Shown here: positions 41,563 to 48,572 of the stretch, piece by piece
How positions within the stretch are numbered: the stretch's first letter is position 1
Layout of the letters: each line of letters begins with the position of its first letter
Origin: Desulfacinum infernum DSM 9756
Lineage (GTDB): Bacteria; Desulfobacterota; Syntrophobacteria; Syntrophobacterales; DSM-9756
Assembly: GCF_900129305.1 (NCBI RefSeq)
Contig: NZ_FQVB01000030.1
Location: forward strand, 1-58,740
Reading direction: 5' to 3'
Length of the DNA: 58,740 nt
Position numbers and translations under genes: made by a program
Notes under the pieces: model-generated
Database searches by the model: none
The model's input: the letters and a program-made list of their open reading frames with translations, nothing else
What the model was told of the DNA's origin: nothing

Positions 41563-41853
41563 TTAGACCTGCACCACGCAGTAGCGGACCCGAACGCCCG
41601 CCAGGCCCACGTCGGCCAGGAAACCGGAAAGGTCCCGCTCGCGGGCGGCATCCCGGCCCAGCACCAGGCGCCGGGCCGCATCGGCCAGGCCCGCCTCGGC
41701 CAACGCCGCCGCCGAGAAGAGATCCTCCAGCCGGGTTCGGGCGTCCGCCTCCATGCGCTTCCAGCCCAGGGACGGAACGGATGCGGGATCCACATTGGCT
41801 TCCGCCAGGGTCACCGCGGCCCACAGATCTTCGATCTTCTTCTTGATAGACAT
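41563..41853 (-). CDS. Small protein with two AEAG motifs
   Basis: A 96-residue protein with no receiver. It contains the repeated motif twice: KIEDLWAAVTLAEANVDPAS (about 6-25) and RLEDLFSAAALAEAGLADAAR (about 40-60), then a short beta-like C-terminus (VRVRYCVVQV). The same motif forms the tail of the next two proteins in the operon, so this may be a partner or adaptor for them. ATG 41853 has AAAGGAGG. First gene after the sigma-54 promoter at 41915-41930. I do not recognise a named family. Confidence 0.75.
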   Translation of the reverse strand: MSIKKKIEDLWAAVTLAEANVDPASVPSLGWKRMEADARTRLEDLFSAAALAEAGLADAARRLVLGRDAARERDLSGFLADVGLAGVRVRYCVVQV

Positions 41854-41914
41854 GGCATCCTCCTTTGTTCGGGATGATGTTCCCATTTTTGTTCCCGCCT
41901 TCACATGGATAGAA

Positions 41915-41930
41915 AGCAAGGAAGATGCCA
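41915..41930 (-). promoter_or_regulatory. Predicted sigma-54 promoter for the receiver/AEAG operon
   Basis: Minus strand TGGCAT-CTTCC-TTGCT, almost exact consensus including the final W. Predicted start near 41904, leader about 50 bases to ATG 41853. Confidence 0.78.
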
Positions 41931-42023
41931 AGTCGTCTTTATGGGGAACTTCAGGAAGTTAGAAAAAGAGAGTCAGAAGGAACTTCCGCTCAAAGGCAAT
42001 GCGATACGTTCTGAAACATCCAG

Positions 42024-42052
42024 CATGAGACAGTATGATACATTATGACACA
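42024..42052. promoter_or_regulatory. Putative upstream activator site with three TGT-TCAT repeats
   Basis: Minus strand shows TGTCATA, TGTATCATA and TGTCTCAT in succession, 94 bp upstream of the -24 box at 41930, a normal enhancer distance. It differs from the GTCAGG motif of the other sites, so another activator is probably involved. It overlaps the end of the kinase-like gene. Confidence 0.45.
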
Positions 42053-42708
42053 ATCCCGGTCCCCAGCCGCACCCGCACTCCGGCGGCGTCCCCGTCCAGC
42101 GAAACGCCCAAATCCCGGGCCAAATCCCCCAGGGCCCCGTCGGCCAGCGCCTCTTCCAGACATCGCATCCCCTCGGGCGCAAGAGCCGTCCCGGGCCAGG
42201 AAAGGGTCAGCACCGCCCCGCCGCCTTCCCCCGGCCCGCAGCGGACCTGGAAACGCTCCCCTTCCGGAAGGGCCTGGGCCACCGCCGTGATCACCCGAAA
42301 CAGAAGCATCTGGAGGCGCACCGGGGAGGTTTCCACCACGGGGCCCTCCCCTTCCCGCACCACCTGGAAGGAAACGGAGCGCCGGCGCAGGAACCGCTCG
42401 CTCAGCACCCGAAGATCCTCCAGCAGATCCCCCAGGCTCACGGCGGCCGTCTCCCGGTCCGCGCTGTGGGCGAACCGGTTGAGGTGGGTGAGCACCCCCG
42501 TTCCCCGCCGCACCTGGTCCCGCACGGACCCGAAGGCCTTGAGGAACCGTTCCCGGTGGGGAAAGTCCTGGGCGTTGGGAAGGCCCATGAGGTCTTCCAG
42601 GAGCCCCACCGATTCGCCGATGATGGCCAGCACGTTCTTCATTTCATGGGTGGCCCCCGCCGTGAGCTTCCCCATGAAGGCCGTCTCCCGGTCCAGTCCG
42701 TTTTCCAT
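42043..42708 (-). CDS. Kinase-like protein with degenerate ATPase domain
   Basis: A 221-residue soluble protein. It has a HisKA-type dimerisation helix with an H-box ATHEMKNVLAIIGES (His near residue 25), but the ATPase part has no recognisable N-box, DxGxG or GTGLGL motifs. It may act as a histidine phosphotransfer protein or a kinase decoy rather than a kinase. ATG 42708 with GGAGGG is preferred over ATG 42720. It lies 15 bp after a receiver gene in the operon that begins at 46633. Confidence 0.78.
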   Translation of the reverse strand: MENGLDRETAFMGKLTAGATHEMKNVLAIIGESVGLLEDLMGLPNAQDFPHRERFLKAFGSVRDQVRRGTGVLTHLNRFAHSADRETAAVSLGDLLEDLRVLSERFLRRRSVSFQVVREGEGPVVETSPVRLQMLLFRVITAVAQALPEGERFQVRCGPGEGGGAVLTLSWPGTALAPEGMRCLEEALADGALGDLARDLGVSLDGDAAGVRVRLGTGIVS

Positions 42709-42723
42709 GGATCCCTCCATCGC

Positions 42724-43092
42724 CTATCGCCCGGCGCAGGCTTCCTTCATCTTGGCCATGAGCGTTTCGATGTCCAGGGGCTTCATGAGGTAATCGAAGG
42801 CGCCCAGGCGCATCCCCTCGATGCCGTCCCGCGTGGCGCTGTGGCCCGTCAGAAGAATCACGGGAAGATCGGGCTTCATCTCCTTGATGCGCTTGAGCAC
42901 GTCCAGCCCGCCCAGGCCCGGCATGCGCACATCCAGGACCACCACGTCCAGGGGCTCCTCCTGCACCCGCCGGAGCGCCTCCTCGCCGTCCGACGCCACG
43001 AGCACCTCCATGCCCCGGATCTCCAGCCGTTCCGCCAGCGTGGAGACGAATTCCACCTCGTCATCCACCAGCAGCACCCGCAAACCTTCCAT
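42724..43092 (-). CDS. Stand-alone receiver protein
   Basis: A 122-residue minimal receiver: D10-D11, D54 in LDVRMPG, LTGHS and K104 in YLMKP; almost no tail. Located between the CACHE kinase (43111) and the degenerate kinase-like protein (42043), with gaps of 18 and 15 bp, it could pass phosphate between the two. ATG 43092 follows TGGAGGATC. Confidence 0.93.
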   Translation of the reverse strand: MEGLRVLLVDDEVEFVSTLAERLEIRGMEVLVASDGEEALRRVQEEPLDVVVLDVRMPGLGGLDVLKRIKEMKPDLPVILLTGHSATRDGIEGMRLGAFDYLMKPLDIETLMAKMKEACAGR

Positions 43093-43110
43093 GCCGATCC
43101 TCCAGGCCTT

Positions 43111-44841
43111 TCATTCCTTGGTAAATTCCGGCGGCTTCTTGGGCAGGTAGACCGTGAAGGTGGTGCCCCGCCCCTCCTCGCTCTGCACCTCGATGCACCC
43201 GCCCAGCTTCTTGACGATGCCGTAGGTGATGGGGAGCCCCAGTCCGGTTCCGTATCCCTTCTTGGTGGTGAAGAAGGGCTCGAAGATGTGCTTCAGGGTC
43301 TCCTGGTTCATGCCGTGCCCGTTGTCCTGGATGCTCACCGCCACCCGGTCCAGGTCCGCATCCCAGGTGGTGATGGAGACGATCCCGCCGTCGTCCACGG
43401 CGGCGAAGGCGTTGTTGAGGATGTTCAGGAGGACCTGCTGGAGCTGGCCGCGGTCGGAGGCGATGCGCGGCAGGTTTTCCGCCAGCTGGAGCCGCAGGTC
43501 GATGTTGCGGTAGAGGGCCTCCTTTTCCAAAAACCCCAGCACCTCGCCGATCACGTCGTTCAGGTCCAGCACCTCGATCTGCACGTCCATGCGCCGTGCA
43601 AAGCCCAGCAGCCGGTGGGTGATGTTGCGGCAGCGGTCCACCGACTGGAGGATCGCCTGCACCAGGGCCAGGAACTTTTCCCGCTTGGGGAAGTCGGGAG
43701 TGTGTTCGATGATGTCCTTCATCAGGCCGGCCTTCTCGTTGATGATGGCCAGCGGGTTGTTGATCTCGTGGGCCACGCCCGCGGCCAGCCGCCCGATGGA
43801 CGAGAGCTTGTGGTGGTGCTGCATCTCCCGAAAGGCGGCTTCGCGGCGCTCATCGGCCTCGCGGATCTTTCGCACCAGGATGCCCGTGAGCTTGTAGACC
43901 ACCAGGAAGATAAGGGCCGTGCCGCCGAAAAAGAGCAAGAGCAGCTCGCTTTTGAGCGTGGTCCAGGCTTGGAGCACCTGGGCGCGGGGCTTGACCACCA
44001 TGAGGACAAAGCCGGGGTGCACCAGGTGGGCGTAGGCCACGAAGACCGGACGGCCGTTGGGATCCACCGCCTCGATCACGTCCGCCTGGTAGCTCACCCG
44101 GGGAACGGGCAGGGGGCATTGGCTCAGCACCCCCCCGTAGAAGCGGCTGGGAGTCTGGAAGACGCCTTCGCGGTTGACGAGAAAGGCGTCGCTTTCCGGA
44201 TCCAGGCCCATGGAGGCGATGAGCTCATGGAAGCGCTGGGTGTCGATGGTGGCCCGAAGAATCCAGCGGTCCCCCCGGTCGGTGAGCTGCTCCACGGCGA
44301 TCACCAGGTGCGGGAACCGGCGGTAGCCCATGAACACATCGCTCACGTAGGTGCCCCGCACCCGCACCTCGTGGTACCAGCCCTGCTCCGAGTAGTCCTT
44401 TCCCTTGAGGTCGTAGGGGCCCACGTAGTTGACCTGGACCCCGTTGGCGTCGATGAGCCCCAGGTCCACGAAGCCCGTGAACTCCTGCTTCATCACGTTG
44501 AAGATCCGGTTGAGCCGCTGGGGATCGGCCAGCTCTTCGTAGGGATAGGCCCGGGCGATGAAGCTCACCGCCGACACCCGTTCGGCCAGGAAGAGCTCGA
44601 AGGAGTGCTTGGTCTTGTTCACCAGGCCCCGCAGCGGGGTCACGATCTCCTTTTGGAGCACCGACCGGTATTCGTGGTAGTTGATGCCGGCCATGAGGAG
44701 AAGGGGCACGAAGGTGACCAGCACCATGAGGATCATGAGATTTCGGCGCAGCACATCGTAGCGCTGGGGGCTCTCCTCATCCACCTCGAAGGAGAAGAAC
44801 CCCCCGAGCCCCCTCTTGAATCTTTCCAGTTTGTCCACCAT
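43111..44841 (-). CDS. CACHE-domain membrane histidine kinase
   Basis: A 576-residue kinase, third paralogue of the CACHE type. A cytoplasmic N-terminus of about 30 residues precedes a helix (about 35-55); the CACHE sensor has YVGPYDLKG, GWYHEV and VSDVFMGYRRFPHL; a second helix lies at about 292-314; then a HisKA domain with [13 protein letters not shown] and a HATPase_c domain with [30 protein letters not shown] and GYGTGLGLPI. Start codon overlaps the stop of the NifX-like gene as TAATG. Downstream is a receiver gene. Confidence 0.94.
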   Translation of the reverse strand: MVDKLERFKRGLGGFFSFEVDEESPQRYDVLRRNLMILMVLVTFVPLLLMAGINYHEYRSVLQKEIVTPLRGLVNKTKHSFELFLAERVSAVSFIARAYPYEELADPQRLNRIFNVMKQEFTGFVDLGLIDANGVQVNYVGPYDLKGKDYSEQGWYHEVRVRGTYVSDVFMGYRRFPHLVIAVEQLTDRGDRWILRATIDTQRFHELIASMGLDPESDAFLVNREGVFQTPSRFYGGVLSQCPLPVPRVSYQADVIEAVDPNGRPVFVAYAHLVHPGFVLMVVKPRAQVLQAWTTLKSELLLLFFGGTALIFLVVYKLTGILVRKIREADERREAAFREMQHHHKLSSIGRLAAGVAHEINNPLAIINEKAGLMKDIIEHTPDFPKREKFLALVQAILQSVDRCRNITHRLLGFARRMDVQIEVLDLNDVIGEVLGFLEKEALYRNIDLRLQLAENLPRIASDRGQLQQVLLNILNNAFAAVDDGGIVSITTWDADLDRVAVSIQDNGHGMNQETLKHIFEPFFTTKKGYGTGLGLPITYGIVKKLGGCIEVQSEEGRGTTFTVYLPKKPPEFTKE

Positions 44842-45197
44842 TACAGTTCGACCTTTCGCTCCATGAGGACCGCGCCGGGACTCAACCGGCCTTGGGCGAT
44901 GGCCGCGCGCACGCTTTCCAGCTCCCCGATCACCTCGTCCACCACGTCCACCCGCTTCCAGGTGAGATAGTCGTAGTATTCCTGCTCGATGGCCCCGCAG
45001 ACCAGGGTGTGGGCGTTTTCCGAGATGAGCAGCTGGCAGAGCCCCTCGGCCGACGCCTGAGGCAACACCACCGTCCGCTCCTCCACCAGCTCCCCCGCCT
45101 CATCCCAGACGCCCACCCACACCTCCGTGGCCAGATCCAGCCGGGCCGCCACTTCGGATCCCTGAAGGGGAACAAAAACCTTGTGCGCCATTGTCAT
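44841..45197 (-). CDS. NifX/NafY-like Fe-Mo cluster-binding-type protein
   Basis: A 118-residue protein with the ribonuclease-H-like fold of the dinitrogenase FeMo-cofactor family: an N-terminal strand KVFVPLQGSEVAARLDLATEV and a conserved TLVCGAIEQEYYDYL. Such proteins bind iron-containing clusters or act as sensors outside nitrogen fixation. The C-terminal half is an extra helical region. ATG 45197 overlaps the stop of the PAS activator as ATGA; ATG 45191 is possible. No nif genes are nearby, so a role in nitrogenase is unlikely. Confidence 0.8.
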   Translation of the reverse strand: MTMAHKVFVPLQGSEVAARLDLATEVWVGVWDEAGELVEERTVVLPQASAEGLCQLLISENAHTLVCGAIEQEYYDYLTWKRVDVVDEVIGELESVRAAIAQGRLSPGAVLMERKVEL

Positions 45198-46633
45198 TCG
45201 CCCCGATTCTGGTTGCCGACGATACCATAGCGTTTCATCTTGCGCCAGAGCGTGGAGCGGCCCCAGCCCAGCAGTTCGGCGGCCCGGTTTCGGCGCCCCC
45301 GGGCCTGGACCAAGGCGTCCAGGATCATGCGCCGCTCCACCTCCTCCCAGCCCTCTTCCGCCGACACCGCCCGGGCCGGGGAAAGCGCCTCGGGCGCCGA
45401 CGCCACCCGGGAAGGAACGGCAGGCTCGGCCGGGGCCGGCACACCCCGCGGAGCCTCCACCACGTAAGCCGGAAGATCCCGGCGCTGGATGGTATCGGCC
45501 GTGCACACGTTGACGGCGTATTCCACGATGTTCTTAAGCTCCCGCACGTTTCCGGGGTAGGGGTAGTGGAGCAGGAGATCCAGCACCTCGGCAGAAAACC
45601 CCTTGATCTTTTTTTGGAATTCCGACGAAAAGAAAGCCAGGAAATGATCCAGCAGGAGCCGCACGTCGTCTCCCCGTTCCCGCAGCGGCGGGATGTGGAC
45701 CCGCACCACGTTCAGGCGGAAGAGAAGGTCTTCCCGGAAGCGGCCTTCCCGGACCATGGCGTGCAGATCCCGGTGGGTGGCGGCGATCATGCGCACATCC
45801 ACCCGGATCCCCTTGGTGCTCCCCAGGGGGTGGATGATGCGATCGTCCAGGAAGGTGAGGAGCTTCACCTGCAGGGACAGGGGCAGATCGCCGATTTCCG
45901 TGAGAAACAGGGTGCCGTTGTGGGCCAGCTTGAAGCGGCCCGGCTTGCTGTGGGCCGCCCCGGTAAAGGCCCCTTTTTCGTGGCCGAAGAGTTCGGATTC
46001 CAGGAGCGTTTCCGGGAGGGCGCCGCAGTTCACCTTGATGAAGGGGCCCTTGGCCCGCCCGGAGACCTGGTGGATGGCTTCCGCCAGAAGGTCCTTTCCC
46101 GTGCCGGTCTCTCCCGTGATGAGCACGGAAGAATCGGTCTGGGCGATGCCGGGCAGGATGGAAAAGAGGCGCTCCATTTCGGGGCTGTGACCGATGATGT
46201 TTCCGAAGCTGTAGGCGTGGGCCTTCTTGTCCGAAAGCTGCTGCAGGATCCGAAGGTCCTCCACCACCTCCAGGAAGCCCACCGGGGAGCCTTCGTGATC
46301 GCAGACCAGGGAAAAGGTGATGCGGACCGGCACCTTCTGGCGGTCCCGGTTGATGATGTCTCCTTCGCGGCAGGTGGGCCCGGTGTCGGGCGAAAGGGAG
46401 CGAAGGGGACAGGAGCCGGCGCACAGGCTGGATCGCAACACGTGGCGGCAGGGAAGTCCCCAGGCGTCCTCGCTGCGGATGCCGGTGAGGGCCTCCGCCG
46501 CGCGGTTGAGACGGATCACCCGCCGCTCCCGGGAAAGGATCACCACGGCCGAGGGAATCTCGTCCAGAAGGGACGAGAGCGGGATGGATCGGCCGAAGAG
46601 ATCGACCACCGTTGCCCGACCGCGGGTGTCCAT
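45194..46633 (-). CDS. PAS-domain sigma-54 activator
   Basis: A 479-residue regulator: PAS domain (about 20-135, including C-rich LCAGSCPL and a nearby CRE), AAA+ domain (about 150-370) with Walker A GETGTGKD and intact GAFTGA, and a Fis-type HTH (about 440-470, GRRNRAAELLGWGRSTLW). Walker B reads GTLFLTEIGD, with Thr where Asp is usual. Three cysteines near 69, 75 and 88 in the PAS region could sense redox or a metal. No receiver, so it responds directly to a signal. ATG 46633 has GAGGAAGG upstream. First gene of the operon that continues through NifX-like, kinase, receiver and kinase-like genes. Confidence 0.92.
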   Translation of the reverse strand: MDTRGRATVVDLFGRSIPLSSLLDEIPSAVVILSRERRVIRLNRAAEALTGIRSEDAWGLPCRHVLRSSLCAGSCPLRSLSPDTGPTCREGDIINRDRQKVPVRITFSLVCDHEGSPVGFLEVVEDLRILQQLSDKKAHAYSFGNIIGHSPEMERLFSILPGIAQTDSSVLITGETGTGKDLLAEAIHQVSGRAKGPFIKVNCGALPETLLESELFGHEKGAFTGAAHSKPGRFKLAHNGTLFLTEIGDLPLSLQVKLLTFLDDRIIHPLGSTKGIRVDVRMIAATHRDLHAMVREGRFREDLLFRLNVVRVHIPPLRERGDDVRLLLDHFLAFFSSEFQKKIKGFSAEVLDLLLHYPYPGNVRELKNIVEYAVNVCTADTIQRRDLPAYVVEAPRGVPAPAEPAVPSRVASAPEALSPARAVSAEEGWEEVERRMILDALVQARGRRNRAAELLGWGRSTLWRKMKRYGIVGNQNRGE

Positions 46634-46836
46634 GGCATCCTTCCTCGCGGGAAGCGCCCCGCCGGGCGCCTCCTTTCTTCTTTCCCAAGGGGCGTTTCCG
46701 TGGGCAACATACCCCAGGATGCCCCGGGCGGCAAGGGACAGGATGAAACGGACTGGAACGCCGCCGCGATCTGTGGCATAGCAGAGAAACGGTTTTCTGG
46801 GGCGCGTTTGCCCGGTTGCGGGGCTGAGCCGTGGGA

Positions 46837-47135
46837 GCCTGTCCGAGAAGGCTGTTTTTCACGGGACGGCGGGCGTCCTGCCCGCATGTTGTGCGGGCCG
46901 GAGACCCGCGCTCCCGGGGGAAAGGGCTTTCGCGCACATTTTCAGCGCAACAGGCCGGGGAATTCCCGCCCTCCTCGTAGCCGCGGGGCTTCAGCCCCGC
47001 GGGAAAGGTCCGTCGTAACCCCTTGAAGTCGCAGGCCGTATGCGAGGCCTATCCGGCAACCGGGGATTCCTCCGCAGCCCCAAGGGGCTGGGCTACGGGA
47101 AAAGCGGAGACCCCAAGCGTTGTCGGACAGCTTGC
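46837..47135. mobile_element. Family X-bounded repeat block, copy X5
   Basis: Left end TGGGAGCCTGTCCGAGAAGG, right end the inverted TGTCGGACAGCTTGCC. In between is a GCGGGCG/CGCCCGC-type hairpin (46868-46915), the hairpin CCGCGGGGCTTCAGCCCCGCGG (46981-47002) and GCAGCCCCAAGGGGCTG (about 47074-47091). It is a reverse-order relative of the copies at 25357 and 29121. Further right, 47163-47187 has the GGGGCGGGGTTTATCCCCGCCC hairpin. No gene is visible in 46634-47296. Confidence 0.6.
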
Positions 47136-47296
47136 CGGACCAGGCGGGATGGGCGTTTTACGTAGGGGCGGGGTTTATCCCCGCCCGTGGCACCCGCACT
47201 GCGGGGCAGATGGGGCCGGTTGGGGACGGAAGGGTTTTTCGGTGAGGCAGGGGAGCGGTCTCGGCCGCGATACGGAACGCAAGACAAGGACGACCC

Positions 47297-47893
47297 ATGA
47301 GTGAGACGAAGCGAAGCGCCTTCATCGAGCGGAAGACGAAGGAGACGGCCATTTCGATCCAGCTGGGAATCGACGGGCGGGGCACGGCGGAGGTGAGCAC
47401 CGGCATCGCCTTCTTCGATCACATGCTGAGTCTTTTTGCGGTCCACGGCTTTTTCGACCTGACGGTCCGGGCCCGGGGGGATCTGGACGTGGACGGTCAC
47501 CACACGGTGGAGGACGTGGGCATTTGTCTCGGCCAGGCCTTCAGCCGGGCGCTGGGAGACCGGGCGGGGATCCGCCGCTACGGCCAGGCGTCGGTGCCCA
47601 TGGACGAGGCGCTGGCCCGGGCCGTGGTGGATCTATCCAACCGGCCCTATCTGGTCCTTAAGACCCCTGCTCTGGTGGAGCGGGTGGGGGCTTTCGAAAC
47701 GGAGCTTCTGCCGGAATTTTTCCGGGCCTTCTGTGTGCACGCGGGAGCCACGCTGCACTTGCACGTGCCTTACGGAGAAAACAGCCACCACATGCTGGAA
47801 GCGGCCTTCAAGGCTTGGGGCCGGGCCCTGGATCAGGCCTGCTCGCTGGATCCCCGGCGTTCCGGAGTCCCCAGCTCCAAGGGGGTACTCTAG
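47297..47893 (+). CDS. hisB: Imidazoleglycerol-phosphate dehydratase
   Basis: A 198-residue HisB enzyme, usual length for the monofunctional form. It removes water from imidazole glycerol phosphate in the seventh step of histidine synthesis. Metal and active-site motifs are intact: FFDHMLSLFAVHGFFDL near the start, DVDGHHTVEDVGI near 70, and SHHMLEAAFKAWGRAL near the C-terminus, the duplicated two-Mn histidine pattern. No other his genes are in the window, so it stands alone rather than in a his operon. ATG 47297 has AAGGACG upstream. Confidence 0.96.
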   Translation: MSETKRSAFIERKTKETAISIQLGIDGRGTAEVSTGIAFFDHMLSLFAVHGFFDLTVRARGDLDVDGHHTVEDVGICLGQAFSRALGDRAGIRRYGQASVPMDEALARAVVDLSNRPYLVLKTPALVERVGAFETELLPEFFRAFCVHAGATLHLHVPYGENSHHMLEAAFKAWGRALDQACSLDPRRSGVPSSKGVL

Positions 47894-48164
47894 AATTTTA
47901 GAAAAAATTTTCGGATACGTTTTCCAGTGGCATCTCAATGGGTTGCCCCGTACAGGGACGAAACGGCCGCAAACTTTTTGGCCCTCTGGCCGATTATTTC
48001 CTTGCCAACGGAACGGAACGCCATTAGGTTTGCGTCAACTCAAGCACGCCCGTTTCAAGCAAACCGGCATCGTTTCCACTGCAGGACCAGTTCGATAGGC
48101 GAAGTGACATCCTCCAGTAGTTGAAACACTTGAGAAAACCCAAAGACGACAGGAGAATGTCGCT

Positions 48165-48365
48165 ATGAACAAAGGTACTGTGAAGTGGTTTAACGATCAG
48201 AAGGGTTTCGGATTCATCCAGCAGGAAAACGGCCCGGATGTCTTCGTCCACCATTCCGCCATCAATGCGGACGGCTTTCGGACTCTGAACGAAGGCGACC
48301 AGGTGAGCTTTGACATCCAGCAAAGCGCCAAGGGTCCGGCGGCCGCCAACGTGACGGTTGAATAA
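48165..48365 (+). CDS. Cold-shock-domain protein
   Basis: A 66-residue CspA-type protein. Both RNA-binding motifs are present: RNP1 KGFGFIQQ (about 16-23) and RNP2 DVFVHHSA (about 29-36). It is an RNA chaperone that melts secondary structure. ATG 48165 has AGGAG nine bases upstream, with a leader that may fold. A strong terminator follows 20 bp after the stop. It lies in the same direction before a DEAD-box helicase, a functional pair often seen in cold adaptation. Confidence 0.95.
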   Translation: MNKGTVKWFNDQKGFGFIQQENGPDVFVHHSAINADGFRTLNEGDQVSFDIQQSAKGPAAANVTVE

Positions 48366-48384
48366 AATCGCCAGGAACAGCCTG

Positions 48385-48418
48385 GACGCCCCCCGCCCCG
48401 CGGGGGGCGTCTTTTTTT
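48385..48418 (+). terminator. Rho-independent terminator after the cold-shock gene
   Basis: GACGCCCCCCG pairs with CGGGGGGCGTC around a five-base loop, followed by seven T residues. It should end the csp transcript, so the helicase gene needs its own promoter. Confidence 0.93.
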
Positions 48419-48572
48419 GGCTGATTCCGAAGCACCCCTACACTTCAAAACCCCGTCCCGCCCCCGAAGGATCCCGCCCCTTTCACGGATTCTTCCGCCC
48501 GCCGCCCTCACCGGGCCCCAAGGCCGACCCGCGCGGGATGAAGTGCCACCCCATCAGAAAAAGGACATCTAT

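Noticed and set aside
42466-44970. 834-codon open frame opposite the CACHE kinase and receiver
   Set aside because: Antisense shadow; spans three real genes and their gaps.
44841-45197. Nitrogen-fixation gene nifX
   Set aside because: Only the fold matches; no other nif genes are present, so a nif symbol is not justified.
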